Of a DNA stretch of 64,000 nt, positions 15,872 to 24,746 are shown piece after piece. This DNA is from Planctomycetes bacterium MalM25 (GTDB taxonomy: Bacteria > Planctomycetota > Planctomycetia > Pirellulales > Lacipirellulaceae): assembly GCA_007745835.1 (NCBI GenBank), contig CP036424.1, forward strand, positions 186,001 through 250,000. Direction: 5' to 3'. Every line of letters begins with the position of its first letter. The stretch's first letter is position 1. The translations under genes were made by a program, and so were the position numbers. The notes below the pieces were generated by a model. It worked only from the letters and a program-made list of their open reading frames with translations. It had not been told where the DNA came from and made no database searches.

Positions 15872-17569
15872 CTACTCCCCGATGGCGATCAGCTCCTTCG
15901 CCGTCCGGTGGTAGATGACGCCGTCGGAGTAGCTGATCGAGTTGAGCGTCCAGGTCTCGCCGGAGGGGCCCAGGTCGTTGATCGCCACGATGGCCGACGC
16001 GTCGAGCACCGGGGCGTCGGCGTCGATCACGTAGGTGACGCCCGGCGTGGTCGTCCAGTAGATCTTGCCGTTGAGCACGGTGGGGCTGCCCCAGTACGCG
16101 GGCGCTTTCCAGCCATCTTCACGCGAACGCCCCTCGGCCGCCACGTCGACGCCCGCGCTGTTGCGGGTGTCGATCGGCACGAGCTCCCCGTAGACGAATT
16201 CGTCGTCCTCACCGGGTTCGCGGAGGACGGTCACGGGCAGCTCGAGGTACTCGACCTTGTCGGTCTCCAGGCTCACGCGCCCCACGCAGTGCGAGGGACC
16301 CGCGAGGCCATCGACGCCGGGGGGCGTGTTGCGGGTGTTGCCGGTCGTGCAGAGGAAATAGAAGTAGCCCCCCGCGCTGACGTTCGAGTGTGGCGAGGGG
16401 TAGACCACGATCGAGGGTTTGTGCTTCCCCTTGACCTTCAAGTACTCGGGCCAGTCCTGCGTCTCACGCAGGTTGACGCCCGCGAGCAGCTCGTGCTTGG
16501 CCGTCGCCGGGTTCCACCGTCGGAGATCGACCCCGTCGATGAGCGACTGCTTCTTGACCAACTCGCCGGTGCGGATGTCGAGCAGCACGCTGCTCTCGAC
16601 CGGGTGCAGGTTGAACCAGTACGCGTAGCGATCGTCCCAGACGAAGTCGAACATCGCCTGCCAGGTGCGACCGACGACTGTGCCCGGTTCGGCCGGCTTG
16701 CCGTGCTTGTCGGTTGGCGTGAGGAACAGCCAGAGCGACTTTCCCTCCTCGCCCGCCGCGAGGCTCATCAGGTTCAATCCGGCGGGGCGCTCGGGGTGGC
16801 CGTGTACGGCTCCGCGCCCCGAGACGAGCGCCGGCTTCCCCTTGGCGGTGAAACCGAGCACGTGGGTGGCGTAGGAGGTCGTGCCGTGCTCGGCCACCCA
16901 CTGGGTCGCGCCCGTCCGGAGGTCGACGCCGTGCAGGTAGTTCCAGCCGATCTTCTCTTCGGGGCAGTCCTTAAGCGGCTCGAGGTTCACGACCGTGTCA
17001 CCGTAGAGGATCGGCTCGTGCATCTTGTTGAAGGGGAAGTGCTCCTCGGGGCCCCACGGCCGCCAAGTCCGACGCCACAGCTCCTCGCCCGCGAAGTCGA
17101 AGGCCGCCATGCAGCCGCTCGCGTTGGTGAAGACGACGCGCTCGCCGTCCGTCACGGGCGTGGGGGAGGTCGAGTCGCTGTAGGTGTACATCATCGGGCT
17201 GGGGACTTCGCCGTCGAGCGGGACGGTCCACAGGATCGAGCCATCTTTCGCGTCGACGCAGAGGCCAATGACCTTCGCGCTCTTCGTCTTGCCCTTCTGG
17301 TGTCCCTCTCCTGGGGCGTAGGTCGTCAAGAAGAGGCGGTCGCCCCACACCGCGATTCCGCTCTGCCCGACGTTCGGCAGCGGGGTCCGCCAGCGGATGT
17401 TCTCGCCACGGCTGACCGACCAAGCGGTCGGCACGGGGGCGGCGGTCGTGAGCTGCCCGTTGCACTCGGGCCCGCCGGCCTGTGGCCAATCGGCTCGCGT
17501 TCCTGAGGAACTCAACAGCCAGCCAGACAACGCGGCCAGCACCAGACGGTGAGTGAAGTCGCTGAGCAT
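15872..17569 (-). CDS. Secreted PQQ/BamB-type beta-propeller protein
   Basis: 565 residues from ATG MLSDFTHRLVLAAL (an upstream in-frame TTG is unlikely). An N-terminal signal peptide ends near GTRADWPQ. The remainder is built of beta-propeller blades with the PQQ-like pattern (VIGLCVDAKDGSILWTVPLDG, MAAFDFAGEELWRRTW, YLHGVDLRTGATQWVAE). The opening DWPQAGGPECNG recalls the DWPxWRGPxxNG start of the many planctomycete PQQ-like repeat proteins. Cofactor ligands for true PQQ dehydrogenases are not evident, so a structural or binding role in the periplasm is more likely than an enzyme. It follows ribD on the same strand after a 64-base gap. Confidence 0.8.
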   Translation of the reverse strand: MLSDFTHRLVLAALSGWLLSSSGTRADWPQAGGPECNGQLTTAAPVPTAWSVSRGENIRWRTPLPNVGQSGIAVWGDRLFLTTYAPGEGHQKGKTKSAKVIGLCVDAKDGSILWTVPLDGEVPSPMMYTYSDSTSPTPVTDGERVVFTNASGCMAAFDFAGEELWRRTWRPWGPEEHFPFNKMHEPILYGDTVVNLEPLKDCPEEKIGWNYLHGVDLRTGATQWVAEHGTTSYATHVLGFTAKGKPALVSGRGAVHGHPERPAGLNLMSLAAGEEGKSLWLFLTPTDKHGKPAEPGTVVGRTWQAMFDFVWDDRYAYWFNLHPVESSVLLDIRTGELVKKQSLIDGVDLRRWNPATAKHELLAGVNLRETQDWPEYLKVKGKHKPSIVVYPSPHSNVSAGGYFYFLCTTGNTRNTPPGVDGLAGPSHCVGRVSLETDKVEYLELPVTVLREPGEDDEFVYGELVPIDTRNSAGVDVAAEGRSREDGWKAPAYWGSPTVLNGKIYWTTTPGVTYVIDADAPVLDASAIVAINDLGPSGETWTLNSISYSDGVIYHRTAKELIAIGE

Positions 17570-17633
17570 TGTGGTACGTCTTGAGGAGTCATTCGATGAG
17601 TGACGCAAAGCGGTGTGGTTCTCGCTGCGAGCT

Positions 17634-18737
17634 CTACGCCCGCGGCGAGTCCTTCTTCACCCGCCCGCGAATAAGGAGATCACCGCCGATCGTCTCGTGT
17701 GTCGGATCGATCATTTCGAGGGCCTCGGCCATGAGCCCGACGCCCTCGCCCGCGATCGGGCCGGGCGCGTCGCCGCCGACGAGTTTCGGGGCGACGAACG
17801 CCCACGCCTCGTCGATGAGGCCCTGGTCGAAGAGTCGGCCAAGCAGCTTGCCGCCCCCTTCGACCAGGACGTTGGTCAGCCGGCGACGGCCGAGTTCGTC
17901 GAGCAGCTCGGCGGGCGATGCCGCGAGCACCTCGACGCCCCGGTCGCGGAGCTTGTCGGCGTCGTCGGCCGGGTAGCCCTTCCCAGTGGCGACCAAGGTG
18001 GGGCCGTCGTCGGGGCTCGACCAGAGCTTCCGATCGATCGGCAGCGGGCGGTCGTCGGCGACGACGATCCGCAGCGGCGTGCGTGGGGCGTTTTCGGTTC
18101 GGGCGTTCAGCAGCGGGTCATCGGCGACCAGGGTGCCGGCGCCGACGATGACCGCGTCGCAGCGGCCGCGGAGCGCATAGACCCGGGCACGGGACGCCTC
18201 GCCGGTGATCCACTGGCTGTCGCCCGTGCGGGTGGCGATCCGCCCATCGAGTGTTATCGCCCACTTGGCGATCACCCAGGGGCGGCCCGTGGCGACGAGC
18301 TTTAGGTACGGGGCGAGCAGCCGCTTCGCCTCGTCTTCGAGGAGGCCAACCTTGCACGCAACACCCGCCGCTTCGAGCGCGCGGACGCCACCGCCATCGA
18401 CCTTGGGGAAGGGATCACGCGTGGCGAGCACGACGCGTGCGACACCCGCAGTGAGCAGCGCCTCGACGCACGGGGGCGTCTTGCCGGTGTGGCAGCACGG
18501 TTCGAGCGTCACGTAGGCGGTCGCCCCTTGAGCCGCCTCGCCCGCGTCGCGCAGAGCGTTCACTTCGGCGTGGGCCCCGCCGAATCGCTCGTGCCACCCC
18601 TCGCCGATAATGGCTCCGTCACGCACGACGACGCAGCCGACCATCGGGTTCGGCTCGACCCACCCCTCGCCCCGCGCGGCGAGCCCGAGCGCGCGGCGCA
18701 TTGCGGCGTGGTCATCGATCGGCTGAGGCGACGCCAT
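17634..18737 (-). CDS. ribD: Bifunctional riboflavin biosynthesis deaminase/reductase RibD
   Basis: 367 residues from ATG MASPQPIDDHA. The N-terminal deaminase (about 1-145) has the zinc site HAE (His56) and PCCHTGKTPPC (Cys81, Cys90), with EPNPMVGCVVV upstream. The C-terminal reductase begins at RPWVIAKWAITLDGRIA, contains DSQWITGEASRA and ends with VEGGGKLLG and APKLVGG. It carries out the second and third steps from GTP to riboflavin: deamination of the pyrimidine, then NADPH reduction of the ribosyl chain. Full length for the family. No other rib gene is in the window. Confidence 0.95.
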   Translation of the reverse strand: MASPQPIDDHAAMRRALGLAARGEGWVEPNPMVGCVVVRDGAIIGEGWHERFGGAHAEVNALRDAGEAAQGATAYVTLEPCCHTGKTPPCVEALLTAGVARVVLATRDPFPKVDGGGVRALEAAGVACKVGLLEDEAKRLLAPYLKLVATGRPWVIAKWAITLDGRIATRTGDSQWITGEASRARVYALRGRCDAVIVGAGTLVADDPLLNARTENAPRTPLRIVVADDRPLPIDRKLWSSPDDGPTLVATGKGYPADDADKLRDRGVEVLAASPAELLDELGRRRLTNVLVEGGGKLLGRLFDQGLIDEAWAFVAPKLVGGDAPGPIAGEGVGLMAEALEMIDPTHETIGGDLLIRGRVKKDSPRA

Positions 18738-18966
18738 GTGGGATTGGGAACCATGAAGGAACAAAGGAACGCCGGCCGCGGCTTGGGCCACGCCGCTACG
18801 GCCGAATCGGGATTCCATCATAGAAGAAGTGGTGGCACGCCGCACGAAGGGGCCTCAGTCGCTGGGCTTAGAGCGGCAATCGCTTGATTGTTCACACCCC
18901 GGGGACAACGCTCTAGCAGAAGCCAGAACAGTCAACTTCCGGATACACCACCAAAATGAGGGTACG

Positions 18967-18992
18967 CCCTGCGGCCAATTGGATCGGCAGGG
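18967..18992 (-). terminator. Hairpin downstream of the DUF1559/lipoprotein pair
   Basis: CCCTGC (18967-18972) and GCAGGG (18987-18992) form a perfect 6-bp stem, with CCAATTGG inside the loop. It lies 18 bases after the lipoprotein stop on the minus strand. Only a weak TTTT follows further on, so termination is plausible rather than shown. Confidence 0.35.
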
Positions 18993-19009
18993 TTGGCATG
19001 GCGGCGACC

Positions 19010-19429
19010 TTAACGCCGCGTCTCCTCTCCGAGTCGGAGGTTGAGCTCGCCGGGTTCGGCTAGAACGGTGAAGACGATCCCGGTGTGATTCGGGTCGGCG
19101 TAGCGGTGGGGCACGTAGGGGGGAGGCATCATCTGATCGAAGGCTTGCATGGCGTCGGCGCTCTCAGGCTGCTCGCGCGGCGCCGTCACTCCCACCTGAT
19201 ACTCGCCCGGCGAAAGCTCAATCCGGTAGCTGCCGTCTTGTTCGATTTTCGCCATGCGTCTTTCTTTCGCATTGGAAAGGAAGCAAACCCAACCCGACGG
19301 GACCTTGGCGCCGTTGTAAGAAACCCACCCCGCAATCGGGTAGGTCGGAGGCCCACCGCAACCCATGAGAGCGAGCAGGAAGAGCGCCAAGGGTAGGCTC
19401 GGGTGGATCGATCGTCTGCGGTTGAGCAT
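19010..19429 (-). CDS. Lipoprotein partner of the DUF1559 protein
   Basis: 139 residues. The signal peptide ends in the lipobox LMGC (Cys24). The mature part opens PPTYPIAGWVSYNGAKVPSG and continues as a small beta-sandwich of the carboxypeptidase-regulatory-like type (YPIAGWVSYNG, GSYRIELSPGEYQVGVT). Planctomycetes very often place such a lipoprotein after a DUF1559 gene, and here the gap is 59 bases on the same strand. The pair probably acts together at the cell envelope; the mechanism is unknown. Confidence 0.8.
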   Translation of the reverse strand: MLNRRRSIHPSLPLALFLLALMGCGGPPTYPIAGWVSYNGAKVPSGWVCFLSNAKERRMAKIEQDGSYRIELSPGEYQVGVTAPREQPESADAMQAFDQMMPPPYVPHRYADPNHTGIVFTVLAEPGELNLRLGEETRR

Positions 19430-19488
19430 CGGACGGGGGAAGAATGAGAGTCCAAGGCACGCGACGCCATCGCTCTCTACGGGGTCGC

Positions 19489-20523
19489 TTAGCCCCCGTA
19501 GCAGCTGTTGTCGTCAAACACGTCGGTGGCGTCATCGAGTTCGCCCCCGTTGCGCGTGGCGAGGTTCTCAAGGATTTCGATCTCGGTGTCGTCTTGCAGG
19601 GGACGGACGCTGCCGTCCGCGAAGGCGAACAGAGCGACCCCCGGGTGAGCGCTACCCCAGAAGAGGTCGTTGAAGGTGACGATCTTCGGTGCGCCCGGGG
19701 GGGCGGAGGCTCCGTTCCAGATGTAGTAGCCGGTCTCTTCGGGCGTGGTGATCCCCCAGTGCATGTTCTTGGCGGAGTCGATGCAGACTTTCGTCGGTTG
19801 ACCCGTGCCGTCGTACGAGATCGCTCGCGCACCATTGAAGTAGGAACGCAACTCATAGACCCTCTCGCCGATCATCAACGTGTGGCTCGTCCCGTCCGTG
19901 ATGTCTTTCATCCTGACATCGTTGAACGCGACAATGACGCCGTCCCACGCGGCGGTGCCGCAGTGGTTCAGCTCGAGGTGCCCAGGCCCTCCAGGCTCGA
20001 ACGCGCTGCCCCGCATGCAGTGGCCGTTCCTCGCGGCGCCCATGACGCCATAGTAGGTGGATGATGCGCTGCCGATCGAGATATCCGCGTCCGTCGGCTC
20101 GAGGCTGGGGCACCAATAAACCTGGTTGAAAGCGTTCTGGATTTCCGGCGGCAGGCCGGCTTGCTGTTGAGCGTTCTGGCGAGCAACGCTCTCGTCGTAG
20201 GCTTGAATCAGATCCGCAAAGGCGCCTTCCTCGATGAATTCCAGAAGCAGGATGTGCAGCCCGCGTGTCGATTTGAAACCATCTTCCGGCTCGCGGGCCG
20301 CTCTCGGCAGCTCGCCGTGCGTGCTCTCGTAGTTGTGGCAGGCGAGCGCCATGTTCTTCAGGTTATTCGTGCAGCTCATGCGTCGCGCAGCCTCGCGCGC
20401 CGACTGCACCGCCGGCAGCAGCAGCGACACCAGGATGCCGATGATGGCGATGACCACCAACAGCTCGACAAGCGTGAACGCACGAGGCCGATCCAAGCGC
20501 TTCCTTGAGGGGAACCTGTCCAT
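19489..20523 (-). CDS. DUF1559 prepilin-like (type II pseudopilin) protein
   Basis: 344 residues from ATG MDRFPSRKR, with AGGAG eight bases upstream. A prepilin N-terminus, RAFTLVELLVVIAIIGIL, has its cleavage site after Ala15 (Ala-Phe rather than the usual Gly-Phe). It is followed by LLPAVQSAREAARRMSCTNNLKN, the DUF1559 hallmark, and a C-terminal FADGSVRPL. The family is greatly expanded in Planctomycetes and is thought to be assembled by type II secretion/type IV pilus-like machinery; no such machinery lies in the window. A promoter is at 20630-20659. Confidence 0.92.
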   Translation of the reverse strand: MDRFPSRKRLDRPRAFTLVELLVVIAIIGILVSLLLPAVQSAREAARRMSCTNNLKNMALACHNYESTHGELPRAAREPEDGFKSTRGLHILLLEFIEEGAFADLIQAYDESVARQNAQQQAGLPPEIQNAFNQVYWCPSLEPTDADISIGSASSTYYGVMGAARNGHCMRGSAFEPGGPGHLELNHCGTAAWDGVIVAFNDVRMKDITDGTSHTLMIGERVYELRSYFNGARAISYDGTGQPTKVCIDSAKNMHWGITTPEETGYYIWNGASAPPGAPKIVTFNDLFWGSAHPGVALFAFADGSVRPLQDDTEIEILENLATRNGGELDDATDVFDDNSCYGG

Positions 20524-20629
20524 GCGGATCGCTCCTGAGGAAGAGAATCGCAATAGCAATAGCAAGAGAAGAGCGACAAACGCGACGCGGAGGAGGGGAC
20601 GCCTCCCCGCGCCATGGATTGTCGATTGC

Positions 20630-20659
20630 ATACTAGCGATCTCGGGGCAACGGTTGCAA
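20630..20659 (-). promoter_or_regulatory. Sigma-70-like promoter of the DUF1559 gene
   Basis: Read on the minus strand: TTGCAA (20654-20659), 18 bases, TAGTAT (20630-20635). The leader to the ATG at 20523 is about 100 bases. This is a reasonable but not perfect match and is not decisive on its own. Confidence 0.45.
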
Positions 20660-20748
20660 CCGAATTCTCCCAGGAAGGCTTCCACAGGCACCCAACCGCA
20701 GAACGACTCGGCAGGCGGGGCGCCAGGTGCTTGCAGGGATGAGCCCTC

Positions 20749-22908
20749 TCAGCCCGGGGTCCAGATCTTTTGATCGCCGCCGGACGCGGGGGCGTCGTCG
20801 CCCGGGGTCCACAGCTTCGAGTCACCAGCGGGGGGCGTTTCGGCGGGCGGGAGGGGCTCGGCCGGTCCCGCGGACGCTTCGCCCGGGCCCGGCACGGCGC
20901 CGAGGGCGTAGAGCACCTGGTAGAGCTTCTCCGCGACGCCCGGTTCGTTGAGATGCTCGTCGCGGAGGTGGTGGACCAGCTGGTTCGCTTCGTCGAACTG
21001 GCCTTCCATGACCCGCAGTTCGAGCTCGGCCAAGTCCCAGTTCGCGTTGCTCCCGTCGGTCGCTTGGCGTCCCTGTTCGATCCAGCCCAGCGCCTGCCCG
21101 ACATCGGGTTCCAGCGCGGCGAGGCGGCTGTACAGCTCTTCGGGCGGGAGCACGTCAGTCAGCCCGTCTCGCCGGGCCGCTTCGCGGGCGACCACGAGGG
21201 CCGCGTCGGTGGCGCCGGCCAGCTCGGCCCGTTTGTATAGCGTGAGGATCGCCTCGTCGGACGCGGCACCCAGATCGACCCGAGCGACGCGCGTCATCGG
21301 CAGCACCTCAACCTCGATCTTCGCCGGGTCGATCGCCGCGGCGGGCGGGGTCCCGAGCCGCTCGCGCAACTCGGTGAAGATCTGCGGGTCGGACCCGGCG
21401 CCGTTGGTCTGTTCGAGCACCAGCAACGCCGCCGCCAGCGGTAACGCCAGCGAGTCGTCTTGCGCCGCGTCGGCGGGCGACTTGTCGGCCAGCTTCTTCA
21501 TCGTCTTGGCGGGCCACTCCTCGGACAGCACGCGGCGCTGCTCGGCGGCGATCACCCGGCGGCGGTCCGCCACGGGGGTGTCGTCCGGGAATCGCCAGCG
21601 TGAGCGGAGGCCGATCTCGCCGGCGGCCGATTGGCCGACCTTCTCGTTCTCGCCCGCGGCGCCGAGCGTCTCGCCCGCGATCTCGGCGACCAGGGCGAGC
21701 GTGGCGTCGAAGGCTTCGTCGCGGTCGGCGATCAGTTCGAGCCGCTCGGGGCGGTCGGTCTGGCGTCCGAAGTAGGAGAGGATGCCCGCGATGCGCGGCG
21801 CCGCGTCGACCGTGACGCCGACCCCGGTCTCGGGGAGCGGCTTATCGAGCACCAGCAGGGTGTGCCGGGGCGGCGGCCCGTCGAGCGCTTGCAGGTCGGC
21901 CTCGCTGAGCCGATGGGGCGCGACGCGCTGGTCTCGGGTCAGCCGGTCGATGAGCGCCTCTTCGTCCGAGACCGGGAAGGTGGTGCGGACGACTTCGATC
22001 GCGTCCTCGCGGTGCTGGTCGTCAATCAGCTGCGCGATCGCCTCGGCCTCGATCGCGTCGTCGGGCAGGCCATCGGACGCGGCGGCGGTCAGCTCGGCGT
22101 ACTTGCGCAGGCCGGCGACGAGACGTTGCTGGTCGCCCAACCAGCCGTGCACCAGGGCGGCGTTGTGGTGCAGGATCGCCAAGCCGGGGTGCTCGCCGCA
22201 CAGCTTGTCGAGCGCCTGGGCGGCCCGACGCCATTGCCCGCGGCTGGCGAGCAGCTGGGCGTGATCGTGCTGCGCCTCGCAATCGTGGCCGATCGGCGCC
22301 TCTCGCAGGAACTGGTTGTCACGCAACAGCAGCGGCAGCCCGCCCACTTGGTTGAGCCGCATAAGCAGCTCCATCGCGCGGGTGTCCTCGTCCCCGGCGA
22401 CGCCCTGGTAGAGCCACAGGTGCGCGCGGGCGCCCATCAGGCCGCCGGCCGCCAGCAGCGCTTGCCCGACCGCGCCGATCGCTTGCAGCACACGCGCGGG
22501 GATCGAGTCGGTGACCAGTTCGAGGGCGTCTTGCAGGTGGCCAACGCTCCGCCGCGCGGGGCCGTCGTCGGCGAGGGGTTGGTCGCCCGGCTCGTCGCCG
22601 GCCGCTAGCAGCGCTGCCTGGGCGTGGGCACTGGCGTTCTGCGGGTCGACCTTCAGGTACTCCTCGACGGTGGCGCGGGCCGCCTCGAGGTCGCCGAGCG
22701 ACAGCTCGAGGGTTGCCTTGAGGTCGAGCAGCGAGGCCCGCCCCGGCGCCTTGGCGAGGGTCTTCTCCAGGTGCGCCAGCGCCGCCCGCGGCTGATCGCC
22801 TTCGAGCATGCGCTGCACCTTCTCGATCTCGTGAACCAAGTCGGAGCAGCAGAACTTGAGTTTCTTGCCGCTGCCACAGGGGCACGGGGCGTAGGGGTCG
22901 ACCGCCAT
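20749..22908 (-). CDS. SEC-C motif protein with TPR-like helices
   Basis: 719 residues from ATG MAVDPYAPCPCGSG; the frame is open further upstream by chance. The first 25 residues are a SEC-C zinc motif (CPCGSGKKLKFCC), as at the SecA C-terminus. Residues 30-120 are TPR-like (AALAHLEKTLAKAPGRASLL, LELSLGDLEAARATVEEYLK), with more helical repeats to about residue 330. The middle and end are alpha/beta and not recognisable, and the tail has a repeated WTPG. A large SEC-C/TPR architecture recurs in planctomycetes with no proven role; binding of SecB, ribosomes or other partners is possible. Confidence 0.8.
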   Translation of the reverse strand: MAVDPYAPCPCGSGKKLKFCCSDLVHEIEKVQRMLEGDQPRAALAHLEKTLAKAPGRASLLDLKATLELSLGDLEAARATVEEYLKVDPQNASAHAQAALLAAGDEPGDQPLADDGPARRSVGHLQDALELVTDSIPARVLQAIGAVGQALLAAGGLMGARAHLWLYQGVAGDEDTRAMELLMRLNQVGGLPLLLRDNQFLREAPIGHDCEAQHDHAQLLASRGQWRRAAQALDKLCGEHPGLAILHHNAALVHGWLGDQQRLVAGLRKYAELTAAASDGLPDDAIEAEAIAQLIDDQHREDAIEVVRTTFPVSDEEALIDRLTRDQRVAPHRLSEADLQALDGPPPRHTLLVLDKPLPETGVGVTVDAAPRIAGILSYFGRQTDRPERLELIADRDEAFDATLALVAEIAGETLGAAGENEKVGQSAAGEIGLRSRWRFPDDTPVADRRRVIAAEQRRVLSEEWPAKTMKKLADKSPADAAQDDSLALPLAAALLVLEQTNGAGSDPQIFTELRERLGTPPAAAIDPAKIEVEVLPMTRVARVDLGAASDEAILTLYKRAELAGATDAALVVAREAARRDGLTDVLPPEELYSRLAALEPDVGQALGWIEQGRQATDGSNANWDLAELELRVMEGQFDEANQLVHHLRDEHLNEPGVAEKLYQVLYALGAVPGPGEASAGPAEPLPPAETPPAGDSKLWTPGDDAPASGGDQKIWTPG

Positions 22909-23253
22909 GGGGAGCGTCTGGGGGCTGATTGATCGCAAACAGGAGGAGCGCCGGCGGTGCATTCTACCGGTTGGGGCGTTCCTCTCCAGCCGTGCTAGCG
23001 GCGAGAGGGGTTGTAGCGATCGTGCCGGTTGCCCTCGATCTGCCGATTCTGCCGGCAATTTCTGCACTAGCGGTTGTAGTGGGTCGATGAATGCCCCAGG
23101 CGACCGGAGTGTCGCCGCCCGCAGGGGGGCGCCCCGCGGGATGGACGCCGTCGAAAACGCCCCGCGTGGGAGTTGTCGGCGGTTCGCTTCGCCGCGAGGC
23201 GCTGAGACGCGCCGGCCTCATCAGCCGGCGCCGAGTATTCAGGAGACTCATCC
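22909..23253. other. Divergent intergenic region
   Basis: This holds the upstream regions of the SEC-C gene (leftward) and the outer-membrane barrel gene (rightward). AGGAGA seven bases before the GTG at 23254 is the ribosome site of the latter. Only short repeats of GGTTGTAG/GTTGTAGCG (near 23008 and 23072) are visible. I see no convincing -35/-10 pair. Confidence 0.4.
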
Positions 23254-24636
23254 GTGGCTCATCGTGTGCTCAGGATGCTGGTGATCACCGTGGCGGGTTC
23301 CGCCGCCGTGGCTCATGCGCAGTTGCTGCCGACCCCGGCCGACACCCCACCCTACGAGGTGATGGGTGAAGAGTCCGGCGCTTTGGTGATCGAACCGGCG
23401 CCCGCGCCGGCTACGGAACCGGAGGTCGTGCCCTACGAGCCCCTCTCGCCGATCCCGGCGGGCCAGGACGATGCTCTCAATCTGTACGGGGACTACCCGG
23501 CGGTGACTGAGAGCAGCGGCACCTGGATGCGTCGCGGCCTGTGGTACGCCGACCTGGACGCGGTCATCATGGCCCGGACGTGGGACAGCGATGGCATGAC
23601 GTTCATCCAAGAGTTCGACTCGATCGCGAGCCAGGTGATCACGAACGTTGGCAACGTGCAGTTCGCCAACACGGTGGCGGTCCAGTCACAATCCTTGGGA
23701 GAGAGCAGCCCGGGGTACGATGGCGCGGCGCGTTTGGCGTTGGGGAGGTTCCTGTTCCGAGACATCAAGAACCGCGACCACACCTTCGAAATGATCGTGA
23801 TGGGGGGACCGGAGTGGGATGAGAACCTCGCCGCGGTCGCGCAGCTCGACGGGACCAACGGCGGCCTCAACCTCCAGGTGGCGCCCAATCAACTGGGACT
23901 CCACACGCCTCTCGATGGAACGACGCCTACGCCTCTAGACATCCCCGCCTCGTTCCCGTCGTTCGATAAGTCGCAAGCGATGCAGGTCGAGTACGCCAGT
24001 CGGTTCCACAACTGGGAATGGAACTACAACGTGGCCCAGCGGATGCGGAAGGACCGCATGGTGCTCCAACCCTCGGGCGAATGGGTCCGCCGCGCCTCGC
24101 CCAGCTTCACCTGGGACTACACGGCCGGCCTCCGTTACTTCGACGTGGAAGAGCGGCTCGACTGGTTCGCCCAGGACATCGCCGCGATGGATTCGGACAA
24201 CGGCGACACCGACGGCGCCTACCTGATCGGAACGAGCAACAACCTCTTCGGCTTGCAGCTCGGCGCCGGACTGACGTACGAGTCGGACCGCTGGAACGTG
24301 ACGGTCTCCACCAAGCAGGGTTTCGCCATTAACGACGCCCGCGCCACGACCTCGATGACTTTCACCGACCCGGACGGCGACACGGCCATCGCGCTCAACA
24401 ACTACACGACCGACCTGCATGAGAACGGGGTTTCGTACATCGGCACGGGCAGTGTCGTCGCGCGGTACCACCTGAGGCCGAACCTGTCGCTGCGAGCCGG
24501 CTGGGAGTTTATGTTCGTCACGGGCCTCGCCCTGGCGCCCAACCAGGCCGACTTCAACCCGGCCATCGCCCAGCTGCACGTAACCGGAGACGCCTTCTAC
24601 CACGGAGTCTCGTTCGGTTCGGAATACTATTGGTAG
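23254..24636 (+). CDS. BBP7-like outer-membrane beta-barrel protein
   Basis: 460 residues from a GTG (AGGAG upstream). Signal peptide: MAHRVLRMLVITVAGSAAVAHA. After a Pro/Glu-rich linker (to about 65), RRGLWYADLDAVIMAR starts a region of alternating beta strands ending in an aromatic C-terminus, GVSFGSEYYW, the usual outer-membrane insertion signal. Strand-like segments include WEWNYNVAQRMRKDRMVL, DYTAGLRYFDVEERLDWF and LGAGLTYESDRWNVTVSTK. This matches the BBP7-type barrels common in Planctomycetes. Pore or structural role unknown. A 110-base gap separates it from the transporter gene. Confidence 0.75.
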   Translation: MAHRVLRMLVITVAGSAAVAHAQLLPTPADTPPYEVMGEESGALVIEPAPAPATEPEVVPYEPLSPIPAGQDDALNLYGDYPAVTESSGTWMRRGLWYADLDAVIMARTWDSDGMTFIQEFDSIASQVITNVGNVQFANTVAVQSQSLGESSPGYDGAARLALGRFLFRDIKNRDHTFEMIVMGGPEWDENLAAVAQLDGTNGGLNLQVAPNQLGLHTPLDGTTPTPLDIPASFPSFDKSQAMQVEYASRFHNWEWNYNVAQRMRKDRMVLQPSGEWVRRASPSFTWDYTAGLRYFDVEERLDWFAQDIAAMDSDNGDTDGAYLIGTSNNLFGLQLGAGLTYESDRWNVTVSTKQGFAINDARATTSMTFTDPDGDTAIALNNYTTDLHENGVSYIGTGSVVARYHLRPNLSLRAGWEFMFVTGLALAPNQADFNPAIAQLHVTGDAFYHGVSFGSEYYW

Positions 24637-24746
24637 GCCGCGGCGGCGTAGGCGCAGGCGGTCGGTCGGCGTAAGTTGACTGGGCTGCGGAGTAAGCAGC
24701 ACGCTCGCCGTTAAATAGCGCCCAGCCGCCCCTTCCCGCCCGACCC